The translations under genes were made by a program, and so were the position numbers. The notes under the pieces are model-generated. The model was not told where the DNA came from. It did not search any database and saw only the letters and a program-made list of their open reading frames with translations. From Pseudoramibacter faecis (GTDB taxonomy: Bacteria > Bacillota > Clostridia > Eubacteriales > Eubacteriaceae), in contig NZ_JAYFFI010000007.1 in the NCBI RefSeq assembly GCF_036289405.1, positions 29,959-93,958 on the forward strand: a stretch of 64,000 bases of DNA, written 5' to 3'. This document shows positions 15,443-24,853 of this stretch, one piece after another (position 1 is the stretch's first letter; each line of letters opens with the position of its first letter).

Positions 15443-18211
15443 CTATTTGGTCTGCTCGGAGAGTTTGGCCAGCACCGATTTCAGCGCTTTGATCTTTTCG
15501 CCATAGGTGGCCCAGTCACCGGCCTGCTGGGCTTTGGTGGCCTCGGTGTACAAGGTGTTGGCCTGCTTCACCAGCGCTTTGATGCTCTGGCTTTGTTTGC
15601 CGGACTGGTTTTGCGTTTCGGCGGCCGTCGGGGTGTCGGCCGCCGCATTCGTGTCGAATATTTTGGCCAAGGCATCATCGAGGGTGCCGGCCATCACAAT
15701 TTTATTTTGGTAGCAGACGATCACTTCTTTGACTTCCGGCAGGTTGTTGTCGCCGGAATCCGCCTGGATATAGATGGGCTTGACATAGATCAGGCCCTGC
15801 TCGATGGGGATCATCAGCAGGTTTCCCCGCATCACATTGGAGCCCTGCTGCCCCAGCAGGGTGAGCTGCGGGCTGATGGTGGTATCCTGGTCGATGCGCT
15901 GTTCCACCTGCATCGGGCCGTATACCAGGCTGGATTTGGGGAATTGATAGAGCAGCAGCCGGCCGTAGTCGTCCCCGTCGGAGACGCCGGCGAGCCAAGC
16001 GATGGCGTTGTCTTTGTTGCGCGGCGTGAAGGGTTTGGTCAGCATGAACTCGGTCTGCCGGCCGGGCAGCTTCATAATTTGATAGTTGGAGCCGATGGCC
16101 TTCTCGGTTTTGCTGGTGCCATAAAACTGATGTGCTGCGCTCCAGGCGTCTTCTTTGTTGTAGAACACCTGGGGATTAGTCATGTGATAGGTGGCGTAGA
16201 TTTTGGCCTGCACATCGAAAACCGTTTTGGAATAGCGCAGGTGCGCGCGCAGCCCCTTGGGCATCTGATGGATGTTCTTGACGAGTCCCGGAAAGATTTT
16301 GGCATAGGTGCTCAGAATCGGTTCGTCGGCCACCTGGTAGAAAGTTACGTCGCCATTGTAGGCATCGACCACCACCTTTACCGGATTCTTGAGGTAATTA
16401 TGGCCTGCGCTGTCGTAGGGCTTGGCGTAGGGATAGCGGTCGCTTTTCACAAAGGCGTCGGCGATCCAGTACAGCCGGCCGTCCACGATGGTCATATAGG
16501 GATCGTTATTATAGGCCAGGAAGGGCGCGATGGTTTTGATGCGCGCCATGACGTTGCGATGGATCAAAATACGGCTGTCGCTCGAGATTTCAGAAGAAAA
16601 GAGGATTTCCGGCGAGCGCTCGTAAAGGGCGAAGGCCAGCCGGTTAAAGAAGTTCAGCCGGATGCCGGCCCGGCCGGTGTAACGCGTTTCGGCGTTGTTG
16701 TCGCCCTTGGGATAGTCAAATTCTTTGGAGGCCGCGTTCACCACGCAGTATTCGTAATGTCCCTCGCCGAAATAAATCCGCGGCTGGGTGATTTTGAGCG
16801 CGGCGGCGCGGCTTTGGGGCGGGATGTTTTTAACCGTGAGCTCCGGCTGGCCGACCTCGTTGACCTTGTTGACCGGGGACACGGCCATGCCGAAACCATG
16901 GGTGTACTTCAGATGCTGGTTGACCCAGGTCTTGGCGTCGCTTGCGAGGGCGCTCGTGTCCATTTCCCGCTCGCCCACGAAAACTTCGGTGAGATGGCCG
17001 GCGATGGGGTAGCGGTCCACGTCGACATCGTCGAATTTATAATAATTGCGAATGCCCTGCAGCGAATTGTACATATCCCGAGTGGGCTTTTGGTCGTTGA
17101 TGGGAATGTTGGCGATGGTGGTGCGGTTGTTCTGAATATCGGCAGCGGTGATTTTTTGGGTGGGCGCGTATTCTTTGACGGTCACGTCGTCCAGGCCGTA
17201 GGCATCCCGGGTGGCCTGGATATTTTTCTCGACATAGGGTTTTTCGCGATTGTATTGGTTGGGCACAACCGCGGCGTATTCATAAATACTTTGAGTGATG
17301 CCGCCGAGGATCATCACGGCGATGAGCACGGCGGGACCGATTGCCAGGCGGCGCAGTTGCCCCCTGCGGCCGTGGATGACAGAAAACACGGCGAAGAAGA
17401 GACAGAGCATGATGCCGATGATCAGCACCGGCCGGCCGATGGCAATATCCGAAGCGCCGGCGCCGAAGACCATGCCGGTTCCGCCGTAGACCATTTCGAA
17501 CAGACGGATGAGCAGGCCGAGGGCAGCGAGCAAAAAGAAAATGCCCACAAAGCGTCCGAGCTGATCCGCGATGAGGTGCAGGAAGGATTTGCCGGCGCGC
17601 TGCAGCGCGTCGCCGAGAGCCGGGCCGCGTCGCCAGGTGCCGGGATCCAGATCGCTGTCGCGGTAGAGCGCATAGAGGATGTAAAGCAGGGTGAAGAGCG
17701 CCAGGACGGCAAAGCAGCTCAGCAAAACGGTATGCAGCGCTTTGAGCATCGGCAGCGTGAAGAAATAAAAGGAAAGGTCCAGCCCGTAAAGGGGGTCGGT
17801 CTTGCCAAAGCCGGAGGAATGGGTGGAGAGCAGCCATTCATTCCAGGTGCCGGCGGCCACTTTCTGCGCGATGAAAAGCGCGACCAGGGCCATCACCAGC
17901 CGCAGCCCCAGCCGCTCGGAACGCTGGAGCACCCGAGGCGATCTTTGGGTATATCGGTCGGCCAATGCCCGCAGATAGCGCAGATAAAAATGCAGGACCA
18001 CCAGCAGGACCGCAAAGACGGGGGTGCCGATAGCCAGCTTGGTCAAAAGTTCCTTCCAAAAGACATTGAGATAGCCCATTTGCCGGAACCAGAGAAAGTC
18101 GACGTAAAACCGGTCGCCGGCCATCAGCAGGCCGAGGATGATCAGGACGACGAGCAAAACCGCGCCGGCGATTTTGCGGTTGGAGTTTAATCGGGATAGA
18201 CGGGATTTCAT
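15443..18211 (-). CDS. UPF0182 family membrane protein
   Basis: The 922-residue protein matches the UPF0182 (COG1615) family in length and layout. About seven membrane segments lie within residues 1-330, beginning with AGAVLLVVLIILGLLMAGDRFYVDFLWF. A long extracytoplasmic soluble region follows to about 840. Typical text includes FLWFRQMGYLNVFW near the N terminus and GRLYWIADAF and YNGDVTFY in the soluble half. The last 80 residues are glutamine- and alanine-rich and probably helical. The family is widespread in Actinobacteria, Firmicutes and Cyanobacteria and has no assigned function. It is a single-gene unit ending at the bidirectional terminator. Confidence 0.93.
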   Translation of the reverse strand: MKSRLSRLNSNRKIAGAVLLVVLIILGLLMAGDRFYVDFLWFRQMGYLNVFWKELLTKLAIGTPVFAVLLVVLHFYLRYLRALADRYTQRSPRVLQRSERLGLRLVMALVALFIAQKVAAGTWNEWLLSTHSSGFGKTDPLYGLDLSFYFFTLPMLKALHTVLLSCFAVLALFTLLYILYALYRDSDLDPGTWRRGPALGDALQRAGKSFLHLIADQLGRFVGIFFLLAALGLLIRLFEMVYGGTGMVFGAGASDIAIGRPVLIIGIMLCLFFAVFSVIHGRRGQLRRLAIGPAVLIAVMILGGITQSIYEYAAVVPNQYNREKPYVEKNIQATRDAYGLDDVTVKEYAPTQKITAADIQNNRTTIANIPINDQKPTRDMYNSLQGIRNYYKFDDVDVDRYPIAGHLTEVFVGEREMDTSALASDAKTWVNQHLKYTHGFGMAVSPVNKVNEVGQPELTVKNIPPQSRAAALKITQPRIYFGEGHYEYCVVNAASKEFDYPKGDNNAETRYTGRAGIRLNFFNRLAFALYERSPEILFSSEISSDSRILIHRNVMARIKTIAPFLAYNNDPYMTIVDGRLYWIADAFVKSDRYPYAKPYDSAGHNYLKNPVKVVVDAYNGDVTFYQVADEPILSTYAKIFPGLVKNIHQMPKGLRAHLRYSKTVFDVQAKIYATYHMTNPQVFYNKEDAWSAAHQFYGTSKTEKAIGSNYQIMKLPGRQTEFMLTKPFTPRNKDNAIAWLAGVSDGDDYGRLLLYQFPKSSLVYGPMQVEQRIDQDTTISPQLTLLGQQGSNVMRGNLLMIPIEQGLIYVKPIYIQADSGDNNLPEVKEVIVCYQNKIVMAGTLDDALAKIFDTNAAADTPTAAETQNQSGKQSQSIKALVKQANTLYTEATKAQQAGDWATYGEKIKALKSVLAKLSEQTK

Positions 18212-18334
18212 GGGAGACCTCTTTTCATCAAATGTGCGGCACGCCGCAAAGGAATCTAAAATTCTATTTTTAAATATTATACGCCAATACCCGGGGTTTT
18301 GAAAGCAAAATCAAAGTGTTGAAATCGACGCGGT

Positions 18335-18357
18335 AAAAAACGCCCGCTCAGCGGGCG
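18335..18357 (-). terminator. Terminator of mutY
   Basis: On the minus strand CGCCCGCTGAGCGGGCG is followed by six T. It starts 8 bases after the mutY stop codon. Confidence 0.92.
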
Positions 18358-18364
18358 TGCGGCG

Positions 18365-19459
18365 TCACGATTGTTTGAGCAGCGGCAGCAGTTTGGAAAA
18401 GGCCGTGGGCAGGGCGTAGGTTCGGCGCAAATCGTTGCGGTCGGCGACGACGCAGCCGTCGGGGAAGGCGTCAACCGTGTAGTGATAAACGCGCATGCGC
18501 CAGGTGCGGTGGGTAAAGACGTGCTTGGCCGTACCGAGATAAAGGCCCTGCATCGGTTGGTCCAGCCGTGCGCTGAGGGCGGCGTTCAAGGGGGCGGCGC
18601 TGTCATCCGCTTCGACAATGGGCAGGCCCCACAGTCCGGCGAGGAGGCCTCCCGTCGGGCGTTTTTCAATTAGCAGGCGGCCGCCCATATCGGTGACGAG
18701 CGCCACGGCCATGGTGAGGGTGCGATGGCGGACTCTTTTGGTTTTGACGGGCAGAGATTCGGTGCGGCCGCAAGCCAGTGCCCGGCAATGAATCCGCCAG
18801 GGGCAGAGCAGGCAGGCAGGGGCGTTTGGCGTGCACACCAGTGCGCCGAGCTCCATCAGGGCTTCATTAAAGTCGCCGGGGGCCTCTTTGGGCATCAAAT
18901 CAGTGACGACGGCGCCGATTTTCCTTTTGGCGTCGTTGCCCGCGATGTCGACAGGCCAGTCGGCGAGTCGGGTGATGACCCGCATGACGTTGCCGTCCAC
19001 CGCGGCAACCGGCAAGCCAAAGGCGATGGACGCGACGGCACCGGCGGTGTAGGGCCCGATGCCGGGAAGGGAGAGAATATCGGCGTAGGTCGCCGGGAAG
19101 CGGCCGTTAAAATCGCTTTGGATGGTCTGGGCTGCCTTGCGCAGATTGCGTGCCCGGGAATAATAGCCCAGGCCCTCCCAGGCTTTGAGCACAGCATCTT
19201 CTTCGGCGGCGGCTAAGGTCGCGACATCTGGAAATTGATGGATAAAACGCTCGTAATAAGGAAGCAGGATGTCGATCTGTGTTTGCTGGGCCATGATCTC
19301 GGAGATCCAGATGGCATAAGGATCTTTGCGGCCCTGCTCGTCAGCATGGCGAAAGGGCAGATCGCGCTTGTTCTCGGCAAACCAGGTAAGGAGTGCCTTT
19401 GTGATGAAAGGGATGTTGAGGTCGCAGAAAATTTTAGACGAATGGAAGACAGTTGGCAT
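18365..19459 (-). CDS. mutY: Adenine DNA glycosylase
   Basis: MutY removes adenine mispaired with 8-oxoguanine. The 364-residue protein has the helix-hairpin-helix LPGIGPYTAGAVASIAFG around 130-147, followed by the catalytic aspartate in VDGNVMRV. The iron-sulfur loop CTPNAPACLLCPWRIHC has the family spacing C-X6-C-X2-C-X5-C. The C-terminal part, from about 240, is the MutT-like domain that recognises 8-oxoguanine, with IEKRPTGGLLAGLWGLP. The start at 19459 has AAGGAA 7 bases upstream; an in-frame ATG at 19498 has no such site. Confidence 0.96.
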   Translation of the reverse strand: MPTVFHSSKIFCDLNIPFITKALLTWFAENKRDLPFRHADEQGRKDPYAIWISEIMAQQTQIDILLPYYERFIHQFPDVATLAAAEEDAVLKAWEGLGYYSRARNLRKAAQTIQSDFNGRFPATYADILSLPGIGPYTAGAVASIAFGLPVAAVDGNVMRVITRLADWPVDIAGNDAKRKIGAVVTDLMPKEAPGDFNEALMELGALVCTPNAPACLLCPWRIHCRALACGRTESLPVKTKRVRHRTLTMAVALVTDMGGRLLIEKRPTGGLLAGLWGLPIVEADDSAAPLNAALSARLDQPMQGLYLGTAKHVFTHRTWRMRVYHYTVDAFPDGCVVADRNDLRRTYALPTAFSKLLPLLKQS

Positions 19460-19582
19460 GTTAATTTCCTTGATTGTGAATGCGTGCGGTCCGTGCAATT
19501 AAGAACGATTTTAGTTTAGCATAGATGGGGATATACATCTCAAAAATTTGCAAATAAGCGCTGATAATCTTTAGAAAAATCG

Positions 19583-19611
19583 TTGACAAGAAAAGAGGGA
19601 GATGGTAAACT
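19583..19611 (+). promoter_or_regulatory. Promoter of the eut operon
   Basis: TTGACA and TAAACT are separated by exactly 17 bases. The transcript would start near 19618 and carry a leader of about 210 bases before eutV. Confidence 0.75.
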
Positions 19612-19647
19612 ATTACATGTAAATTACAGACCTGAAATATGAAAATA

Positions 19648-19744
19648 GCAATACAAACATTGCGGCGATCTGCGGAAGATGACAAATAAATAAATGATTG
19701 AGTGATGTAGCCCTTTCAAATGATTTACGGCAATGCTGCTGTAA
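19648..19744 (+). promoter_or_regulatory. Candidate ANTAR-target hairpin pair in the eutV leader
   Basis: Two hairpins with six-base loops lie in the leader. The first is GCAAT-ACAAAC-ATTGC at 19648-19663. The second is TTACGGC-AATGCT-GCTGTAA at 19725-19744. ANTAR regulators such as EutV bind pairs of hexaloop hairpins with A at loop position 1 and G at position 4. The second loop matches both; the first has A1 but A at position 4. The second hairpin lies inside the terminator at 19711-19766, so RNA binding could prevent termination. This would make eutVW autoregulated. Confidence 0.6.
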
Positions 19745-19766
19745 TGCAACTTGAAAGGGTTTTTTT
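19711..19766 (+). terminator. Attenuator-type terminator upstream of eutV
   Basis: CCCTTTCAA at 19711-19719 pairs with TTGAAAGGG at 19751-19759, followed by seven T. The inner loop holds the candidate ANTAR hairpin. It stands between the operon promoter and eutV, so it can only be regulatory. Confidence 0.85.
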
Positions 19767-19825
19767 GCTAAAGTTTAACAGATGGATTTGCTTGCTACAG
19801 GAGCAAAAACAGAAGGGGAAAAGTC

Positions 19826-20413
19826 ATGGATCGATTAAAAAAGGTATCGCTTGTTATCGCGGATGACGAACCAATTTTACGGATGGATTTACGGGAAATG
19901 CTGGAGGATCAGGGATACGAAGTGGTCGGTGAAGCGCCGGACGGCTTTGATGCCATTGAAATTTGTCGAAAGACACATCCAGATTTGGTTTTTCTCGATA
20001 TCAAAATGCCGATTGTAGGTGGATTGGAGGCGGCCAAGGTCATTAACGAAGGGCACCTTGCCGATGCCATTATTATGCTGACAGCATTTACATCGCTGAG
20101 TTATGTCGAACAAGCCAAACAAAACGGTGTTTGGGGATATCTGGTAAAACCCATTTCGGAAGGGGATCTGATGCCGGCGATCGAAATTGCCCTGCGACGA
20201 AGTCAGGAAATTAAGCAGTTGAATCGGCAAATTCAGAAAGTGGAAAATCGTCTGAAACATCGGATTCAAATTGAACGAGCCAAAGGATATTTAATGGATA
20301 AAGGAAAATGCTCAGAGAATAAAGCATATCATATCATTAGACAATTAAGTCGCGAAAAGAATGTTCCTATGGAACAGGTGGCCTCAGTAATTTTGCAGCG
20401 GGTGTCAATCTGA
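19826..20413 (+). CDS. eutV: ANTAR-domain response regulator EutV
   Basis: This 195-residue protein has a receiver domain (1-120) with the acidic pair D13-D14, the phosphorylation site D58 in VFLDIKMP, T86 and K108 in YLVKPI. The C-terminal ANTAR domain (about 135-190) contains ERAKGYLMDKGKCSENKAY. ANTAR proteins bind RNA and stop terminator formation. In Enterococcus and Clostridia EutV responds to ethanolamine and adenosylcobalamin through EutW and antiterminates eut transcripts. AGGGGAAAAG precedes the ATG. It heads the operon and is followed one base later by the kinase gene. Confidence 0.93.
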   Translation: MDRLKKVSLVIADDEPILRMDLREMLEDQGYEVVGEAPDGFDAIEICRKTHPDLVFLDIKMPIVGGLEAAKVINEGHLADAIIMLTAFTSLSYVEQAKQNGVWGYLVKPISEGDLMPAIEIALRRSQEIKQLNRQIQKVENRLKHRIQIERAKGYLMDKGKCSENKAYHIIRQLSREKNVPMEQVASVILQRVSI

Positions 20414-20414
20414 T

Positions 20415-21833
20415 ATGAGGTTGGAATCATTATTGCGCCGGCATACGACATTGACAAATGATGATATTAAACTGCTGGTTTCCGTTGAGAATTTACTGCA
20501 GTCCATTGCGAACATGACGGAATGCGACGTCTTTATTGACTGCGTGACGAAAGATCATAGCGTTTTAGTAGTGGCCATGGCGGTACCGGAGACGGCGCCA
20601 AGTGCTTATTCTTCAACTGTCGTTGGGCAATATGCTTTGGCGAAGGATGAGCCCGGGGTTGACCTCACTTTTAAGACCGGAATGGCGACGCGCAAAATGA
20701 GAGGAGTCACCCAGGAAGGGAATCCGGTGGTTCAGTCAGTCGAACCGATTTACAACCAGTCGCGGCTCATCGGGGTGCTGATACAAGAACAGCGCTTTCA
20801 AAAATCAATGGAATCCGAAAACGTATTAGACCTTGATGGTTTGGATCAATTTATCCCGCAGGCAGAACCGGCATCGTTTGCCGGCTATAAAGATTCCCTT
20901 TATCTAACAAAATACATTGAAGAGGGATTGCTCATTGTCGATGAAAAGGGAAGAATTCGCTTTTGTAATCAATATGCGGCTGATATTTATCGGAGTTTTG
21001 GCTTTGGTGAACATTTGACGGGACAAAGCTATCGCGATTTTTGTCTGGTGAATTGGGATCCGTCGACATCGGAAAAAGTTACCAGCCAAGAGGTAGAGAT
21101 CAGCAATAAGTATTTCATTATCCGCCATATTCACTTGAACCTTGAAAGAGGGGGGGAGGCAGCGGTTCTTATTAAAGACGTGACAACAGAAAAAGAACAA
21201 GAGCGTGAACTGGCTTATAAAACGCTTGCGATGCAGGAGATTCATCATCGCGTTAAAAACAATCTTCAGATGGTCGCTTCCATTTTGCATTTACAGGGAA
21301 GACGCAGCCGGAATACGCAGACCCGAGAAGCACTGAAAAAATGTGAATTGCGAATCATGTCCATTGCGGCGACGCATGAACTTTTGTCTAAAAGCGGTCT
21401 GAACGATGTTAAGATCAAACGGGTGCTTCAAAGCGTTCGGCAGAATATTCTCAACGCGGTGGATCCGGAGCTGGAGCTAAGGATTGAAATTAAAGGTGAC
21501 GATTTTGAGTTGAGATCAGACAAGGCAACCAATATCGCGCTTGTGGTGAATGAAATTCTTCAGAATTCGGTTAAACACGCTTTTGTCGGCAGAAGCCATG
21601 GGAAAATTAAAATTACCATCGTCTGTGATCAGACCATCTGTGGTCTGGACATTTGTGATGATGGATGCGGCTACGATGTTAATCAGCCGCATAAGGACAG
21701 TCTTGGCATATCCATTGTCAGTTCAATTATCTCAGATAAGTTACACGGTCAGGTGCAGGTTGATTCTGATGAAACGGGAACACGAACCGCTATTTGCTGG
21801 CCGATAGAGACAACGGAAGAAACAAAAATCTAA
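20415..21833 (+). CDS. eutW: Sensor histidine kinase EutW
   Basis: The 472-residue cytosolic kinase has no membrane segments. Residues 1-140 resemble the histidine-kinase N-terminal sensor domain found in PdtaS and EutW. A PAS-like domain follows at about 165-265 (EEGLLIVDEKGRIRFCNQYAA). The HisKA_2 dimerisation domain has the phospho-acceptor histidine in EIHHRVKNNLQMVASIL near 277. The HATPase domain follows, with VVNEILQNSVKHAF near 380 and CDDGCGYD near 415. EutW is known to sense ethanolamine and phosphorylate EutV. The pair with eutV and the eut genes downstream make the assignment firm, though ligand binding is inferred. Confidence 0.92.
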   Translation: MRLESLLRRHTTLTNDDIKLLVSVENLLQSIANMTECDVFIDCVTKDHSVLVVAMAVPETAPSAYSSTVVGQYALAKDEPGVDLTFKTGMATRKMRGVTQEGNPVVQSVEPIYNQSRLIGVLIQEQRFQKSMESENVLDLDGLDQFIPQAEPASFAGYKDSLYLTKYIEEGLLIVDEKGRIRFCNQYAADIYRSFGFGEHLTGQSYRDFCLVNWDPSTSEKVTSQEVEISNKYFIIRHIHLNLERGGEAAVLIKDVTTEKEQERELAYKTLAMQEIHHRVKNNLQMVASILHLQGRRSRNTQTREALKKCELRIMSIAATHELLSKSGLNDVKIKRVLQSVRQNILNAVDPELELRIEIKGDDFELRSDKATNIALVVNEILQNSVKHAFVGRSHGKIKITIVCDQTICGLDICDDGCGYDVNQPHKDSLGISIVSSIISDKLHGQVQVDSDETGTRTAICWPIETTEETKI

Positions 21834-21849
21834 ATACAACAAAATCAGC

Positions 21850-21931
21850 CGATGCGGGGCAGCATCGACCGAGAATCCGAGGCGGCGCAGTCCGGGAAAC
21901 GAAAGGTTATTTTTCGTATCCCGGATTTTTT
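21850..21931 (+). terminator. Terminator with upstream hexaloop hairpin before eutA
   Basis: TCCGGGAAACGAAA (21891-21904) pairs with TTTCGTATCCCGGA (21912-21925), followed by six T. A smaller hairpin CGATGC-GGGGCA-GCATCG lies at 21850-21867; its six-base loop has G at position 4 but not A at position 1. A terminator inside an operon, between eutW and eutA, suggests a second control point for EutV. The hairpin is only a partial match to the ANTAR motif. Confidence 0.75.
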
Positions 21932-22005
21932 GTTGCCTTGCAGCACTGCCCCGGAGAGAAGCCTCATGATAGCAAAGCAAAAAGAAAGCAGGGATGTTAA
22001 CAAAA

Positions 22006-23445
22006 ATGAGCATGGAAGAAAAGATCAAAAGTGTTGGCATTGATATCGGCACATCGACCACGCAGATGATCTTCAGTGAATTGACTATTTGCAATACAGC
22101 AGGCAGTTATACTGTGCCGCGTATCCACATTGTCGACAAACGGGTGGTTTATCGGTCGCCCATTTATTTTACGCCACTTATAGGGGAGGCATTGATTGAT
22201 ACCAAGGCTATCGAAAAGATCTTGCGAAAAGAATATGCGAAAGCGGGCGTGGCGCCGGAAGATCTGCAGACGGGCGCAGTCATCATCACCGGGGATTCGG
22301 CGCGCAAGGAGAACGCAGACAGCGTGCTCCAGGCATTGAGCGATCTGGCCGGCAATTTTGTGGTCGCCACCGCTGGACCAAGTCTGGAATCCGTGCTTTC
22401 GGCAAAGGGCGCCGGCACGGATGGCCTTTCAAAAGAAAAGCGAAAGGTGATCGCCAATATCGACATTGGCGGCGGGACGAGCAATATCGCCGTGTTTGAC
22501 CGAGGGAAACTGATCGCGACGGCTTGCCTCGATATCGGCGGGCGTCTGGTGCGCGTCGATGACGGCCGCATCACGGCCGTCTTTCCCAAGATTGCCGAAC
22601 TGGCTCAACGCCGGGGCGTTCCTTTACACGTTGGTGAGCCGGCAGATCCGCAGCAGCTTGAAAAACTTTGCGATGTCTTGGCCGACCATCTGATTCAAGC
22701 CGTTAATGGCCTGGCGCGTACGCCAGATCACGACAGCCTCTATACGAATGATGGGGCGCCGCTGCCCCAGACGCTTCATATGGATGCATTGACTCTTTCG
22801 GGAGGCGTAGCGGAGAACGTGCGCCGGCTCAATGCCGGTGAATCGTTGGAATCCTTTCTTTATGGAGACATCGGTGTCCTGCTGGCAAAGGCACTGAAGC
22901 ATCGGTTTGAAAAAAGTGAAGCGCCGGTTTATGAAGCCCGGGAGACCATTCGGGCGACAGTAGTCGGCGCCGGCAGCCATACGGTGAATGTCAGCGGCAG
23001 CACGATTCATTACGAAGCGAACACGCTGCCCATCAAAAATATACCAGTTTTAAAAATAGGAGAGGAGGAAGCAACAGATCCCAAAAAGATCACGGAGACC
23101 ATCCGCAACAAGCTGTCGCTGTTTGGAGGGGGTGAAAGCCCGGTAGCCATTGGGCTCTCGGGGATGGCCTTTTCGACCTTCGCCGCGATTCAAACGTTGG
23201 CCGAAGCCATTGTAAGCGGGGCGAAAGCCGTTATCGAAGGATCAGCGCCCCTGATCGTCATTGTGGAAAATGACATCGGGAAGGCGCTGGGCAATGCGAT
23301 GGCGCTTCGAATCGGAGCGCATAAGCCGATCATCTCGCTGGACGGCATTTACGCCGCGGCCGGCGATTATATCGACATCGGCGAGCCGGTGGTCGGCGGA
23401 CGGGTCTGTCCGGTGATTGTCAAAACCATTATTTTTAACACTTAG
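22006..23445 (+). CDS. eutA: Ethanolamine ammonia-lyase reactivating factor
   Basis: EutA removes damaged cobalamin from the lyase in an ATP-dependent way. The protein (about 479 residues) has the actin-like ATPase motifs GIDIGTSTTQM near the N terminus and ANIDIGGGTSNIAVFD near 150, then LSGGVAENV near 268. The start is uncertain: ATG codons occur at 21994, 22006 and 22012. AGCAGGG ends directly before 21994, so 22006 is the better spaced choice. It is the first enzyme-related gene after the internal terminator and precedes eutB by 28 bases. Confidence 0.93.
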   Translation: MSMEEKIKSVGIDIGTSTTQMIFSELTICNTAGSYTVPRIHIVDKRVVYRSPIYFTPLIGEALIDTKAIEKILRKEYAKAGVAPEDLQTGAVIITGDSARKENADSVLQALSDLAGNFVVATAGPSLESVLSAKGAGTDGLSKEKRKVIANIDIGGGTSNIAVFDRGKLIATACLDIGGRLVRVDDGRITAVFPKIAELAQRRGVPLHVGEPADPQQLEKLCDVLADHLIQAVNGLARTPDHDSLYTNDGAPLPQTLHMDALTLSGGVAENVRRLNAGESLESFLYGDIGVLLAKALKHRFEKSEAPVYEARETIRATVVGAGSHTVNVSGSTIHYEANTLPIKNIPVLKIGEEEATDPKKITETIRNKLSLFGGGESPVAIGLSGMAFSTFAAIQTLAEAIVSGAKAVIEGSAPLIVIVENDIGKALGNAMALRIGAHKPIISLDGIYAAAGDYIDIGEPVVGGRVCPVIVKTIIFNT

Positions 23446-23473
23446 AATCAAAGAGATGTTTTGAGGAGGAAAA

Positions 23474-24841
23474 ATGATTTTAAAAACGAAGTTATTCGGA
23501 CATCATTATCAGTTTGGTTCCATCCGGGAAGTCATGGCGAAAGCTAATGAAGAAAAATCCGGAGACAAGCTGGCGGGTATTGCGGCAGACTCCGCCGAAG
23601 AACGGGTGGCCGCCAAGGTGGTGCTGGCGCATCTGACCTTGGAGGATTTGCGCAATTGTCCGGCCGTCCCCTACGAAGAGGATGAGGTGACGCGCATCAT
23701 TCAGGATGATATCAACGAACGCATCTATGGCGAATTCAAGCACATGAGCGTCATGGAATTTCGGGAATGGCTGCTCGATGAGCACACGACAGGCGCCATG
23801 ATCCGCCGGACGTCCCGGGGGCTGACCAGTGAAATGGTATCTGCGGTGACCAAGCTCATGGGGAACCTCGACTTGGTTTACGCGGCGAAGAAAATCCGGA
23901 TCGCGGCCCATTGCAATACCACGATCGGGCTTCCGGGAACTTTTTCGGCAAGACTGCAGCCCAACCACACCACGGACGACATCGACGGCATCATGGCGTC
24001 GGTGATGGAAGGCTTCAGCTACGGCGTCGGCGATGCGGTGCTCGGCCTGAACCCGGTGGATGATTCGATGGAAAACATCGCGCGCATCATGAAAAGCTTT
24101 CATGAATTTAAAGAAAAATGGGAAATTCCGACCCAATGCTCCGTCCTCGCCCATATTCAAACTCAGATGGACGCGATCGAAAAGCTGCACGCGCCCGTAG
24201 ATTTGCTCTTTCAGTCCATCGCCGGATCTCAAAAAGGTAATGAAGCCTTCGGGATTACGACGCAAATGCTCCAGGACGGCCGGGATCTGATGCGCGTTCA
24301 GGGCGAAAGCGTCGGCCCCGACTTCATGTATTTCGAAACCGGGCAAGGCTCCGAGCTTTCGGCCGAAGCCAACAACGACTGGGATCAGCTGACGATGGAA
24401 GCGCGCTGTTATGGTCTGGCCAGACACTATGCTCCATTTCTTGTGAACACGGTGGTGGGCTTCATTGGGCCGGAATACCTTTACGATTCCAAGCAGGTCA
24501 CCCGTGCCGGTCTTGAAGATCATTTTATGGGCAAGCTTTCGGGCATCCCCATGGGCTGCGACGCTTGCTACACCAATCATATGAAGGCGGATCAAAACGA
24601 TATTGAAAATCTGGCAGCGCTTTTGGTGGCGGCGGGCTGTAATTATGTGATGGGCGTTCCCCAGGGGGATGACTGCATGCTGATGTACCAATGCACAGGC
24701 TATCACGACACGCCGGCGCTGCGCGAAACCTTTGGGCTGCGGCCGGTGCCGGAGTTTGACGCCTGGATGGAAAAGATGGGCTTTAGCAAAGACGGCAGGC
24801 TGACCGCGCTGGCCGGCGATGCGTCTGTCTTTTGTGAATAA
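23474..24841 (+). CDS. eutB: Ethanolamine ammonia-lyase large subunit
   Basis: EutB binds ethanolamine and, with EutC and adenosylcobalamin, splits it into acetaldehyde and ammonia. The 455-residue length is typical. Recognisable text includes AHCNTTIGLPGTFSARLQPNH near 150-170, FQSIAGSQKGN near 250 and GCDACYTNHMKADQND near 365. GAGGAGG lies 7 bases before the ATG. The reaction takes place inside the microcompartment formed by the shell proteins encoded downstream. Confidence 0.97.
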   Translation: MILKTKLFGHHYQFGSIREVMAKANEEKSGDKLAGIAADSAEERVAAKVVLAHLTLEDLRNCPAVPYEEDEVTRIIQDDINERIYGEFKHMSVMEFREWLLDEHTTGAMIRRTSRGLTSEMVSAVTKLMGNLDLVYAAKKIRIAAHCNTTIGLPGTFSARLQPNHTTDDIDGIMASVMEGFSYGVGDAVLGLNPVDDSMENIARIMKSFHEFKEKWEIPTQCSVLAHIQTQMDAIEKLHAPVDLLFQSIAGSQKGNEAFGITTQMLQDGRDLMRVQGESVGPDFMYFETGQGSELSAEANNDWDQLTMEARCYGLARHYAPFLVNTVVGFIGPEYLYDSKQVTRAGLEDHFMGKLSGIPMGCDACYTNHMKADQNDIENLAALLVAAGCNYVMGVPQGDDCMLMYQCTGYHDTPALRETFGLRPVPEFDAWMEKMGFSKDGRLTALAGDASVFCE

Positions 24842-24853
24842 GGGGGTGAAATT

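Noticed and set aside
15437..18190. Very long plus-strand frame opposite the UPF0182 gene
   Set aside because: It is a by-product of GC-rich codon use; the minus-strand frame has membrane segments and family text, the plus-strand one has neither.
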